Below, one piece after another: positions 7,821-16,457 of a stretch of 42,961 bases of DNA. The DNA comes from Halomonas halmophila. GTDB taxonomy: Bacteria > Pseudomonadota > Gammaproteobacteria > Pseudomonadales > Halomonadaceae. Position 1 is the stretch's first letter. Every line of letters begins with the position of its first letter. The notes under the pieces were generated by a model. That model was given only the letters and a program-made list of their open reading frames with translations, was not told the DNA's origin and did no database searches. The position numbers were made by a program, and so were the translations under genes. The DNA lies in NCBI RefSeq assembly GCF_006540005.1, contig NZ_BJOC01000035.1, positions 1-42,961 on the forward strand, read 5' to 3'.

Positions 7821-8785
7821 TTAGCCTCAGGCTTGGTAACAGAGCGCGGATTGATAGGGAAGCACTGACCTGTGCTGGCAACACGACACTGCACCTTATC
7901 ACCCACAGCAAGTTTAACAGGCAAATGAAACCCTACATAACCGCCACGAGGGGGTCTCAGCCGACAGAGAGCAGGACGAAACTCGAGTGCTTTCGCGGCA
8001 CCCAAATACTGATCGTTAGCCCAAACCTCTATCAACACAGGGTCTTCACGCTCGCCTTCCCACCAAGCCCAACCAGCAACGCGCCCCGGTTTAGCTTCTA
8101 CCAAACGAGCGTGAGCCCAAGTATCATTATTCTGAAAAGCAGAATACCGAGAATCAAAGAGAACACAAGCACTGCTATACAGATTAACATCGCGCTTATT
8201 TAATGCATAAAAATCAGAAATATGTTCATCAGAAACCTTCAAGTCCTTTTCAAGGCTAATACCACCTCTATTATAGTTCCGCACTGGGAGACTGCTGGAG
8301 TACCTTTTATTAAAAACCTCTAAACTCTTTTCATACTTCTCTGTCAGCCCTAAAAAACCAAAAGACTCTACATCAATTTTACTCAAAATTCTTGACTGAC
8401 GATTAATCATGGCGGGACGAGAAAAAAAGTCGTAAAAACTCCCTTTAAAACCATAGTGCCGCAAAAAATGTGCGTATTCGGAAAGCATCCTCTGAAGAGG
8501 CTCCCGTAAAAACGCTACAGTATCCTCAATCCCTAGAACAGGTAAAAACCTATTGACATTAAAATGACCACAGACCATTTTTTTTCGCGAAGATGTTAGG
8601 CATCTTGAAAAGTCATAGAAGTCAGGCTCCGCATCATAAAGTTCCTTTTTTACTAAGGGAGTGGTTTCTGAAGAGTTAGCGCCATAATCATACTCTATGG
8701 AAGAACTGGAGAAAGCTTCTTCTGCAGCAAGCCGAAAACTTGTACCTGCCGTCTTGGGTATATGAACAAAGTGCAGAATATTCAC
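7817..8785 (-). CDS. Sulfotransferase (HIPKTAGTS type) with C-terminal beta domain
   Basis: A 322-residue predicted PAPS-dependent carbohydrate sulfotransferase. The 5'-phosphosulfate-binding loop is HIPKTAGTSF at residues 8-17, and the 3'-phosphate site is FLREPLQRMLSEY with R94 and S102. The HIPKTAGTS type is related to Golgi enzymes acting on glycosaminoglycans. From about residue 218 a separate domain starts, with RVAGWAWWEGE, VLIEVWANDQYLGAA and GFHLPVKL, which looks like a small beta-sandwich of the sort appended to glycan enzymes. The gene is coupled by a four-base overlap to the large GT2 gene downstream, linking sulfation with chain assembly. It is visibly A+T-richer than the flanking glycosyltransferases. 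Confidence 0.82.
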   Translation of the reverse strand: MNILHFVHIPKTAGTSFRLAAEEAFSSSSIEYDYGANSSETTPLVKKELYDAEPDFYDFSRCLTSSRKKMVCGHFNVNRFLPVLGIEDTVAFLREPLQRMLSEYAHFLRHYGFKGSFYDFFSRPAMINRQSRILSKIDVESFGFLGLTEKYEKSLEVFNKRYSSSLPVRNYNRGGISLEKDLKVSDEHISDFYALNKRDVNLYSSACVLFDSRYSAFQNNDTWAHARLVEAKPGRVAGWAWWEGEREDPVLIEVWANDQYLGAAKALEFRPALCRLRPPRGGYVGFHLPVKLAVGDKVQCRVASTGQCFPINPRSVTKPEAK

Positions 8786-8864
8786 TCAAACCTCGAAATA
8801 AAAAATGAGCCAAAACCGAGACAAAAGCCAATCACTAGAACAAAACCATTCAGGCTCTTGCACC

Positions 8865-8909
8865 AAGAAACAAAAGAAACAAAAGAAACAAAAGAAACAA
8901 AAGAAACAT
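8865..8909 (+). repeat. Five-copy 9-bp tandem repeat
   Basis: The unit AAGAAACAA recurs with a strict 9-base period about five times in the A+T-rich gap (8786-9062) between two sulfotransferase genes. The short plus-strand frame across it encodes only Lys-Gln repeats and is not considered a gene. I see nothing else in this gap. Confidence 0.8.
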
Positions 8910-9062
8910 AAAGCTTCGAAAAAAGGTACGCTGATACACCCAAACCCCATAACTCTACTCTGTAAAGAGAAAAGCGATTTTTATATATGACACGCCAAAT
9001 TTACGATAATGCAAAAAGCGGCTTTAGTAAACTTCTTGATGTGATAGCCTTAAAATACGAAC

Positions 9063-9740
9063 CTATTTAGAATCGCGAAACAAAATTCCACCTTTACTCA
9101 CGAGATCTGAGTAAAGCTTCAAATCTAAGCTATTATTATTCTCAATGATGTCTTTTTGGTTACGTGTCAACGAATGGCTCGGCTTTGAAGAAATATTCAC
9201 CTTATGATCGGGATTAAAAGTCTGTCCTGAAACTTGACCAAAGGCATCACAAAACTCTTCATAACTATCAAGTGTGGAAACAAGATAGAAATCTTTTAAA
9301 TGAAGAGGATAGATCTGCTTGCTCATAATATTACAAAACCATGGATGGCTTGCAAACTCATCTAGTGAAGAAGACTCCCTGGCAACTTTAAAAAGCGGCC
9401 CATTACTATTCGAGCTACTTAAAAAATTATAATAAGAAGGGACTAGCTCGAGAGGATTTCTTAATACAGTAACCCACTTGGGCCTCTCAACGACATCCAA
9501 GTACTTGGTAGCATAAAAATGTCCGTGAACAATATCGTACTCAAAGTTACCATTGAGCACCATATTCAAAAGCTCCCGCTTCTTTTTTAATCTAACCGAT
9601 CGCGCCCTCTCTGACTTATTAGTAACAAGGTTTCCATAATCAAGATAACAAGTTTTGCCGTAAGCCGAGACTAATGAGTTTTTAAAACTAGTTCCGGCAC
9701 ACTTGGGAAGATGTATAGATAACAAAACAGAATCAATCAC
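9063..9740 (-). CDS. Sulfotransferase (HLPKCAGTS type)
   Basis: A 225-residue predicted sulfotransferase of the same branch as the gene at 7817-8785. The phosphosulfate loop is IHLPKCAGTSFKNSL (residues 9-23), and the 3'-phosphate motif is VTVLRNPLELVPSYY with R94 and S102. VHGHFYATKYL lies in between, matching the CGHFNVNRFL of the neighbour. It lacks the C-terminal beta domain. The likely start is a GTG with GGAG nine bases upstream. The function is probably PAPS-dependent sulfation of a sugar in the locus polysaccharide, acting in the cytoplasm before export. It lies 15 bases downstream of the GT32-sulfotransferase fusion gene and has low GC. Confidence 0.8.
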   Translation of the reverse strand: MIDSVLLSIHLPKCAGTSFKNSLVSAYGKTCYLDYGNLVTNKSERARSVRLKKKRELLNMVLNGNFEYDIVHGHFYATKYLDVVERPKWVTVLRNPLELVPSYYNFLSSSNSNGPLFKVARESSSLDEFASHPWFCNIMSKQIYPLHLKDFYLVSTLDSYEEFCDAFGQVSGQTFNPDHKVNISSKPSHSLTRNQKDIIENNNSLDLKLYSDLVSKGGILFRDSK

Positions 9741-9755
9741 AACTAAGCTCCAAAG

Positions 9756-11495
9756 CTACTTAAAATAAAATGGCACAAGTTCATCCAGTTCAGCTCTCTT
9801 ACACAAATCTACATAAGTAGTTTTTGAGAGCTCACTTTTATCAAACCTGGCTAATCTTGACAAAAGATCGATGTGATTTCCATTAGCGGATACTACTCCC
9901 TGCTGCAGGCGACTCAAATAAGGAAAACTGTCCTGTATGGTGCAAAAATCTGCATCCATTTTTAAATCTGCGTAACCAGGTCTAAGCGATGAAAAATCGC
10001 GCAGGGCATGAAACTTACTAGCTCGATCAACTCCCTTTGTATTAAAAAGCCTCAACAAAGCTTTTTCGTAAATTCCTATAGACTCATTAGACCGCTGAGC
10101 TAAGCCCGATTCAGAAAAGTTACCTAAGCCGCTTTGAAGCAAAAAGTCTTCAAGGACATTCTCTCCTTGCATATTGACACCGACACATCTGACATTAAGG
10201 CAGCCAGCTGGAAGGATATCCTCCAGATAGTTAACTACCCTACTGTATTCAAGAAGGTGTGAGCAATTTGAGGCAAAAGCATCTTCTACAAATTTCTTAA
10301 TACTACCCTTATAATCTTTAGGCGCAATCTCAAAAAGATCTGTCTTTAAACACTGAGAATAAGAACTTTCGACAAACGAAAATATATTTTTTAAATATAT
10401 ATATATTTTTACCTGCTTGCCACACCGATGAATAAAATCCTGAAGCCCATTGACAAACCCTTCTTTATATAGATCAACAATTCCCTGCTCAGAGGATATG
10501 ACAGCTTTATTGTAATTAGAAATTTCTGAAATAACTCTATCAGCAACAGGGCCGCAGAACTTGTTCTTAACCAGCTGATGGTGTGCCCGAACATTATTAG
10601 GACGACCATTTAAAGGGTATATACAATGTTTCCCAAAATCAGTGTTTCTGAAAAAATCTTGCACCGTTGTACTGCCAACTTTTGGCCAGCCAAAGTGCAA
10701 ATATAAAACGCTTTCATTATCACTTTGTATGTCAGGGATAAAGTGGCTAGCTTTGGCTCTGTTAGAACCTGAGGGACTTGATGGCGACTCCCCTTTTTCT
10801 TTACCGTCCTCTTGGGATAGAAACACATCTTTGGGATCTTCTTCAGAAAAAATCCCTTTTTTCTGTAACTCAACCCATGTGTTTGAAAAACCTTTCACCC
10901 TTACATAATCAAACAAAACATTTATTGATTTTTTAAAACTTAGTGGGTATAGGCTAATCCTATCCGAGCAATAGGAGACAATATCATTAATCACACCGGG
11001 GCCAGTGCAATTGATAACATCATAGTTGAATTTCCCCAGATAAAAGTTTAGTCGTACTCGGTTAATGAAGGAAAGTATTATCTCTGAGTTCTGTGGAGCA
11101 CCAATTATAGAGTTAGTAAAATGAGCCTTACCAGGATTGCTCGCATACTTCGAAAAGTCATCTCTCCTCAAAAGCACTAAGTCGTTATTCAAATAACGAT
11201 CAAAACTTGTTTTAATCTTCATCGACAAGTCAACATATATCCCACCATAATGGTAGACCAAAAGCAAACGAGCCAAGTCTGCACGGGATGCAGGTATTCT
11301 GTTATTACAATACCAATTGTAAAGACTATAATCCCAATGATCTATTATTAGCTTCTTAATGAAATTATCATCAGCCATGAAATAGTCATACTGAGGCAAA
11401 TTAGACTCAGTATCCATGGAAGCCTGAATTAGTTTATCAGGTGCGTCTTCTTTAGCATGGCAAAACTGAAGAATATTTTTAGGGATTTTAGTCAT
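9756..11495 (-). CDS. GT32-like glycosyltransferase fused to a sulfotransferase domain
   Basis: A protein of about 579 residues combining two activities. The N-terminal part (about 1-210) resembles GT32/OCH1-like capsule glycosyltransferases: KIPKNILQFCHA, then RIPASRADLARLLLVYHYGG and IYVDLSMKI. In that last segment the canonical metal-binding Asp-x-Asp is Asp-Leu-Ser (residues 89-91). A Ser/Gly/Lys-rich linker (about 230-255) leads to a sulfotransferase domain whose phosphosulfate loop is LHFGWPKVGSTTVQ (about 266-279), like the loops of the next two genes. One polypeptide may add a sugar and sulfate it. I chose the ATG at 11495 because it has a GAGAG site five bases upstream and matches the GT32 N-terminus. 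A start at 11552 would overlap the upstream gene by 23 bases. Confidence 0.75.
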   Translation of the reverse strand: MTKIPKNILQFCHAKEDAPDKLIQASMDTESNLPQYDYFMADDNFIKKLIIDHWDYSLYNWYCNNRIPASRADLARLLLVYHYGGIYVDLSMKIKTSFDRYLNNDLVLLRRDDFSKYASNPGKAHFTNSIIGAPQNSEIILSFINRVRLNFYLGKFNYDVINCTGPGVINDIVSYCSDRISLYPLSFKKSINVLFDYVRVKGFSNTWVELQKKGIFSEEDPKDVFLSQEDGKEKGESPSSPSGSNRAKASHFIPDIQSDNESVLYLHFGWPKVGSTTVQDFFRNTDFGKHCIYPLNGRPNNVRAHHQLVKNKFCGPVADRVISEISNYNKAVISSEQGIVDLYKEGFVNGLQDFIHRCGKQVKIYIYLKNIFSFVESSYSQCLKTDLFEIAPKDYKGSIKKFVEDAFASNCSHLLEYSRVVNYLEDILPAGCLNVRCVGVNMQGENVLEDFLLQSGLGNFSESGLAQRSNESIGIYEKALLRLFNTKGVDRASKFHALRDFSSLRPGYADLKMDADFCTIQDSFPYLSRLQQGVVSANGNHIDLLSRLARFDKSELSKTTYVDLCKRAELDELVPFYFK

Positions 11496-11529
11496 ACTAT
11501 CTCTCACGGCTGTGAACGGCGCAGACGGG

Positions 11530-12522
11530 TTATTTGAAAGAATTGTAAGCATATAGCTTTGTCATAACACGGGTCGCCAAACGTGAAGCTTTCATCAACT
11601 CTTCTCGGTCGTGGTCAGTCTCATTAAATGAAACCTCAGACCAAGGTTGACCATTAAAAAATCGCGATGAAATCATCTTATTATCTTGAGAGAAAGCATT
11701 GAGAATATACTTTCTAAGTGATGGAGACAAATAACTCGGAGTGTTATAAAAAAGACCGCTACCTTCGCCTAAAACTCTTGACAAATTATTCTTCACACGC
11801 TCATCGTGGACATCCCTGAAAAGCTGAGTCTCCTTGGACAAGGCCTCACACAAGAAAGGGTTTAAACTTTTATTTTCAACTCCGGCTTGTATATTTTTTT
11901 CAAAGCCTGTAACAGACAACCTATAAAAAAAATCTGAGAGCAACGAACCATTTAGCAGATAATCTTTCAGTAAAGGTATAACTGTAACATTCTCAACTCC
12001 ATATAACTTCTCAAATTTTTCCATGCTAATTAAATAATTCGGGTTTCGCCTTTGAACTGCTTTTTTTGCGAAATGATCGAGTGTTATACCTTGCTTATAG
12101 CCCCATTGTTGCCAAGCAGACATCAGGAAGTCATCTTGCCGGCGTATATAATACAAGACCTGAACATCAGAAAAATAAGATGCAAGAGCCTTGTGAATAC
12201 CTGCACCTGACTCTTTTCCAAGTTGGTTAACAAGGTTTTCAGCGCTAACCAGTAAAATAGCATTATCATCATACTTATACTTTTTTGTAATAGAATCGAG
12301 CTTAGATTGTAATGAAGCTATATCACCATTTTCCATTACATGGCGAAAATAAGGGCGTGGCGTTTCTCCATTTGGGTTAAAGCCATAATCTCCCTTAGTA
12401 CGCATTTGTGGGTCCGGTATCACATAGCCTACACTTTCTAATAAGTTTCTATTTTTTATAATTGCCTTTTGAATAGTCGTCGAGCCACACTTTGAATGGC
12501 CAGGGTGAAGAACCAGCTTCAT
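11530..12522 (-). CDS. Sulfotransferase-like protein (HPGHSKCGSTTIQ type)
   Basis: A 330-residue protein with a phosphosulfate-binding-loop motif near the N-terminus (LHPGHSKCGSTTIQK, residues 5-19) and a candidate 3'-phosphate site VLYYIRRQDDFLMSAW (R127/R128, S135). The overall layout matches the C-terminal domain of the neighbouring fusion protein and the gene at 12536-13465, so these three form one subfamily of divergent sulfotransferases. The start has a strong AAGGGGA site. It is probably a PAPS-dependent enzyme acting on the capsule polysaccharide, with position specificity unknown. The low GC is shared with its neighbours. It lies in a tight run, 13 bases after the upstream stop. Confidence 0.72.
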   Translation of the reverse strand: MKLVLHPGHSKCGSTTIQKAIIKNRNLLESVGYVIPDPQMRTKGDYGFNPNGETPRPYFRHVMENGDIASLQSKLDSITKKYKYDDNAILLVSAENLVNQLGKESGAGIHKALASYFSDVQVLYYIRRQDDFLMSAWQQWGYKQGITLDHFAKKAVQRRNPNYLISMEKFEKLYGVENVTVIPLLKDYLLNGSLLSDFFYRLSVTGFEKNIQAGVENKSLNPFLCEALSKETQLFRDVHDERVKNNLSRVLGEGSGLFYNTPSYLSPSLRKYILNAFSQDNKMISSRFFNGQPWSEVSFNETDHDREELMKASRLATRVMTKLYAYNSFK

Positions 12523-12535
12523 GGTGGTCCCCTTA

Positions 12536-13465
12536 TTAAGTAGCTATCTCTTCAAGTTTTATACCAGGAGGTAAGGCTTTTACCGGTTTGTAGTGCTGAT
12601 TCTGTATCTTACTGATATCAAGGCCATATTCATCTGCAAGAAATTGATTGCCTTGTTTAAAGTGTGCATCCAGAGACTGTTGCTCGGGTACGGAAAACAA
12701 AACATGCCTATCGCGCTCCACAGGCACCCTGCTAGCGAGATCAGTCACTTTATCTCTGATACGAGAGAAACTGGCATTGTCTGTAGCTTTACGCCCTCTT
12801 GCTTGAAGTACAGCAAGGCAACGAGTCGGTATTGATGGATTTACCTTGGACGATCTTTCCTCGCTAACATGCTTTACATTTACAGAAAACTCTGAAAAAA
12901 AATCATCTACAATAGATTGACTATAAGGAATAATCCGAATATTTTCAGGCCCTGCATAATTTCGCCACTGACTAATGTTTTGATAAAAGTTTAGCCAACT
13001 AATATTGCGCATCGCTAAAGCAAACAATGAAGCACCGTAGCGGACATTAGGATCTTTAACTAACTGATTAAAAAGAGAAAGCAATAACTCAGACTGCGGG
13101 CGAATTGTGAACAACACTTCGACTTTACGAAAATGTGTTGCAACAAACTCTTTGAACTTAGGGTTGTTGAAATAAAACGGAGAGAGCTCTGAAGAAATCA
13201 AAATACTATCCTCAGGTGATGCCTCCATTTCTTGGCGCAACATTTCAAGGGCCTGCGGAGGGGTCATATCACTCTGGTATGCACCGCTACCTTTGAAAGA
13301 CAATGCGAAGGGATGGTGCGAATGATCAGGCCACTGCAGGCTTTGTGGGTAAAGTATACCTTTATCAGAAAAGTCTTTTTTTTGCTGCTGTATTTGAGAC
13401 TGAATAGCCGAAGTTCCGGTTTTGGACCAACCGACATGCAAGTACAGTGTATCTTTTTTCATCAT
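12536..13465 (-). CDS. Sulfotransferase-like protein (HVGWSKTGTSAIQ type)
   Basis: A 309-residue protein with the loop LHVGWSKTGTSAIQSQI (residues 9-25) and a 3'-phosphate-like site VLFTIRPQSELLLSLFNQ (R122, S130). ILISSELSPFYFN lies between them, comparable to LLVSAENLVNQ in the adjacent gene. These are the expected features of a PAPS-dependent sulfotransferase fold. It could also be a sulfotransferase-like P-loop protein with altered chemistry. Its start overlaps the stop of the RgpF-HAD gene (ATGA at 13462-13465), so the two are translationally coupled. The substrate is presumably the polysaccharide assembled by the neighbouring glycosyltransferases. Confidence 0.72.
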   Translation of the reverse strand: MMKKDTLYLHVGWSKTGTSAIQSQIQQQKKDFSDKGILYPQSLQWPDHSHHPFALSFKGSGAYQSDMTPPQALEMLRQEMEASPEDSILISSELSPFYFNNPKFKEFVATHFRKVEVLFTIRPQSELLLSLFNQLVKDPNVRYGASLFALAMRNISWLNFYQNISQWRNYAGPENIRIIPYSQSIVDDFFSEFSVNVKHVSEERSSKVNPSIPTRCLAVLQARGRKATDNASFSRIRDKVTDLASRVPVERDRHVLFSVPEQQSLDAHFKQGNQFLADEYGLDISKIQNQHYKPVKALPPGIKLEEIAT

Positions 13466-15399
13466 TCACCAATAAAAGGGTTGCGGCCAACCTGGCTGAC
13501 TAACTTACCCCACTTAAGGATATGCGCTTCATCAAGACCGTCGTTGCCCTGGAGTACATCGGGGAATCCTAACGCTTTCCATTTGTCCATCGGGTGTAGG
13601 ATGTGAAAAGTCGCAAGGCCCAAGTCGCCCGGCAACTGAGCATCTGCCACAACGTTGTCCCCAATATGCAGATACCGCTGAACTCCTTCTTCTACCAGAT
13701 CTTCCTTAACCATATGCCACATGCTTCCATTATCTTTACGTTTTTTCTCGGCGCTCGAAACAAGTAACCTGTAAGGCACACTGATACCAGCCTTTTTGAG
13801 CATAAGGCCTACTTGACCGCGCGTATAATAAGTGTCCGAAATCACCCAAAGCTTATGTCCGGAGCTGCCAAGATGATTAAATAGCTCGACCATCTCATTT
13901 TTTGGCTGGACCATCTTCAGGTCCAGCTCGAACTCTTCCTGCATGAACCGAAAGGCATCAGCTTCAGACACGGCAAGGCTATTGCCAATTTCACGGTAAA
14001 TATCCTCGATAGTGACGTCAGCTTGGAAGTTATTTTTTTTCCTAAGGTTCAGCTCTGCCTTGTTACGTAGCTTTACAAAGTCTTCAGATGATTGAACTAT
14101 TCCACTTTCAACAAGTTGTTGTCCAAGCTTAAGCTTCGCATAATCAGGTACCGTGTATTCACGTCTGACCAATGTATCAAAAACATCAAAGCTGATACAC
14201 TCATGTGCTTGTATAGCCTGCAGATGATGTTCTATCCCTTTATTTTCATAACTGCTGAATATAAAAGAATAATCTTGTGTGAATTTACCGGCTGGTGGAT
14301 AATAAAAAAATTCTTTATAGCCTTCCTTCTCAGCAACACTTCCTATAATTCGCTCCAATGCATGGAGCATTGAGCCGTCATTGGGCAAGGGTTCTTCAGG
14401 AAAGTCTTCATATTCCCATGCCTTTCCGAGTAAAGTTTTCAGCGCCGCCGGACGTGCCCAGAACATCCCCCCTGCAGGGTAGCTTAAAAAGCCACTATTT
14501 TTTGGTAGGTCAAGCTGCGTCTCCCATTCGCGCATAAAAGGAGTATTCATGGTTAGATGGTTTACCCATGTGGGCATCATCCAGAATGTTGTCGGGTAAT
14601 AGATTCCCAACTGCTCATTTCCTGCAAAGCAGTTTAACATTCCAGATGTTACTGCAGGGTCCCCCAGCAGATACTCTGTCAGATAGTCTGCCCATTGAGT
14701 CTGTTCTTTTCCCGAGTATAAGGACTTCTTGGAGTGCAAATGGCAAAACAGATCATACTCTTGTAGCTTATCAGAATACTCGACGAGCATTGGCCAAAAA
14801 TTACGCCCCCTATTGGGCACAACTCTAACTTCCAAACTGTTTACTTTTGGATGCTTACCAAAGGTTCTCTTCGCTTTTTTGACAAGCTCTTCATCGACTA
14901 TTGTCAAGAGAACGTCTAAATTAATCGGGAAGTTATCAAGAGCTTCTGCAAAGCGGTCAATAAAATCTTCATAGAAAATATGTAAACAGGCAGCTACTTT
15001 TAATCTATGAGCATCTTGTGTAATTTCGCGCTTAGGCTTTAAGATATCTCGTGGCGTCCACCTTGAAGCCTCCACAGCATGCTGACGCCCTTCTTTTCTT
15101 CCATGAAGGACATAATGAACCAAAGGGCTTATTTGCCCATGGAATACATCCATGTAACTTCGGTGATAAGTTTCAGTATCGAATTCAGGTGAAGGGTTGA
15201 CTGGAGAGAAGCGGGACTTTCTTTCATAATCTTTAAAGGCCTCTACATTGCTGGAAAATTTTCTTCCATAACGCTCTTCATACCAGTCAGGGTCAAATAG
15301 TTTCAAAGAGATAGATTTTTCTGTCAACTGTTGGTAGTTTAGGCCTTTCGAGCGATTTTGGCTAAACTTTTTACCAAATTCCTTAAGATACTTTCTCAT
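13462..15399 (-). CDS. RgpF-like rhamnan synthesis domain fused to a HAD domain
   Basis: A 645-residue protein. Residues about 35-105 hold two copies of the FD-x-x-(W/T)-Y...HY(V/L)-x-(H/K)G-x-x-EGR motif common at the N-termini of polysaccharide enzymes. Residues about 125-370 match RgpF-type rhamnan synthesis proteins (VAACLHIFYEDFIDRF, VVPNRGRNFWPML, FCHLHSKKSLYSG, YPAGGMFWAR). Residues about 395-620 form a HAD-superfamily domain: nucleophile Asp in SFDVFDTLVRR, motif II WVISDTYYTR, motif III Lys near SSAEKKRKDNG and motif IV HIGDNVVADAQL. RgpF family members act in rhamnose polymer synthesis, fitting the rfb genes here. The HAD part resembles the first half of COG5610 proteins, and the second half appears to be the next gene upstream (15411-16457). 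Confidence 0.78.
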   Translation of the reverse strand: MRKYLKEFGKKFSQNRSKGLNYQQLTEKSISLKLFDPDWYEERYGRKFSSNVEAFKDYERKSRFSPVNPSPEFDTETYHRSYMDVFHGQISPLVHYVLHGRKEGRQHAVEASRWTPRDILKPKREITQDAHRLKVAACLHIFYEDFIDRFAEALDNFPINLDVLLTIVDEELVKKAKRTFGKHPKVNSLEVRVVPNRGRNFWPMLVEYSDKLQEYDLFCHLHSKKSLYSGKEQTQWADYLTEYLLGDPAVTSGMLNCFAGNEQLGIYYPTTFWMMPTWVNHLTMNTPFMREWETQLDLPKNSGFLSYPAGGMFWARPAALKTLLGKAWEYEDFPEEPLPNDGSMLHALERIIGSVAEKEGYKEFFYYPPAGKFTQDYSFIFSSYENKGIEHHLQAIQAHECISFDVFDTLVRREYTVPDYAKLKLGQQLVESGIVQSSEDFVKLRNKAELNLRKKNNFQADVTIEDIYREIGNSLAVSEADAFRFMQEEFELDLKMVQPKNEMVELFNHLGSSGHKLWVISDTYYTRGQVGLMLKKAGISVPYRLLVSSAEKKRKDNGSMWHMVKEDLVEEGVQRYLHIGDNVVADAQLPGDLGLATFHILHPMDKWKALGFPDVLQGNDGLDEAHILKWGKLVSQVGRNPFIGE

Positions 15400-15410
15400 T
15401 ACGACCCCGA

Positions 15411-16457
15411 CTAGATCCCGAATATCTTGAGAGGATTTACTATACCATTTCCGGTTATGTCATCATCTGCCGTAAACAAATGCCACGCGGCTTTGGGGAT
15501 TGCACCAGGTTTATTAGCAAAAACTTCGAACAGCTGTTCTATTTCACTAACTGAATATGTGACATCCTGCTGGAAGGCTTGCGTTACTGCTTCAATGGCG
15601 CCGTCCAGTACAGCCTGAAGGTTTTGATAGTACCGCTGACTCGATGCCTCCCGCCCGTAAAAGAAAACATACTCATTATCTTGCGCCTGGCGAATATCAA
15701 CCACCTGACCATGAGGCGCGGTCATCATACACTCGAGCAGCAGTGAACGCTCCAGCATGGTGTAATTCTCTTTCCACTGTGCACCTTCGCGAAACACACC
15801 ATACAAAACTGCTTTATTATCCCCAATGATGTGCTCACCTGGGTTTGAAGCAATATAGTACAGCCCTTGAGTATCGCGAGAAAGAAAATTAGTACAAAGC
15901 TTCTGGATAGATCCTGAATACCCCACATCAAGCATTAATGGTGCTAGACTTGCATCACAAAGCCCCAGGCTCCTGAAGTAATTTGACGTAGCACTACGAG
16001 TGGCTTCTACTTGCTTCGCCAGAGGCTCATTATAAGGTTCAAGCCACTCTATGACTTTTTGGCCATCATTCGGAAGAGACACACTCATTAACAAAAGCTC
16101 GGCAGGCAAACATGAATAAGCCTCATGCATTTGAAGCCCAAATCGCTTCATCATCAACTGAAGCATATTGCCTTCAAAATCCATTTTCATGGCAATACTA
16201 TAAGTCAGGGACTCCCCAAGCATAGCCCTGAACAAAAGCGTTCGTGAGAGCCGTAAATATACAGGAGCATAATCTAGGTGAATTAATCTTTGATGGCGAA
16301 GCTGTGTCAGCAACTCATAAAACAACCACCCCTCTCTTGCCAGACAAACAGGCAGTTTACTGTTGGCCCGGTTTTCTAACTCTCTTGCGTAAACTGTAAG
16401 CGATGGTCCCAAAAAAGAACCGCCAAACTCTTTAAGCGCCGTATATGTCTCTGTCAT
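15411..16457 (-). CDS. Companion of the HAD domain (COG5610 C-terminal-like protein)
   Basis: A 348-residue protein with no motif of a known enzyme that I can name with certainty. It does resemble the C-terminal half of COG5610 proteins (HAD hydrolase-like proteins found in capsule and O-antigen clusters). The visible matches are PVCLAREGWLFYELL, the YLRLSRTLLFRA segment and LMLDVGYSGSIQKL. In those proteins this part is joined to a HAD domain; here the HAD domain lies in the adjacent gene. The two are separated by 11 bases, so a split-gene pair acting as a complex is the simplest reading. A strong AGGAAG ribosome-binding site precedes the ATG. It is the last gene before a 476-base gap, so it may have its own promoter. 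Confidence 0.62.
   Translation of the reverse strand: MTETYTALKEFGGSFLGPSLTVYARELENRANSKLPVCLAREGWLFYELLTQLRHQRLIHLDYAPVYLRLSRTLLFRAMLGESLTYSIAMKMDFEGNMLQLMMKRFGLQMHEAYSCLPAELLLMSVSLPNDGQKVIEWLEPYNEPLAKQVEATRSATSNYFRSLGLCDASLAPLMLDVGYSGSIQKLCTNFLSRDTQGLYYIASNPGEHIIGDNKAVLYGVFREGAQWKENYTMLERSLLLECMMTAPHGQVVDIRQAQDNEYVFFYGREASSQRYYQNLQAVLDGAIEAVTQAFQQDVTYSVSEIEQLFEVFANKPGAIPKAAWHLFTADDDITGNGIVNPLKIFGI

Noticed and set aside
8805..8990. Plus-strand frame encoding Lys/Gln repeats
   Set aside because: It is the translation of a 9-bp tandem repeat in an A+T-rich spacer, with no ribosome-binding site or family.
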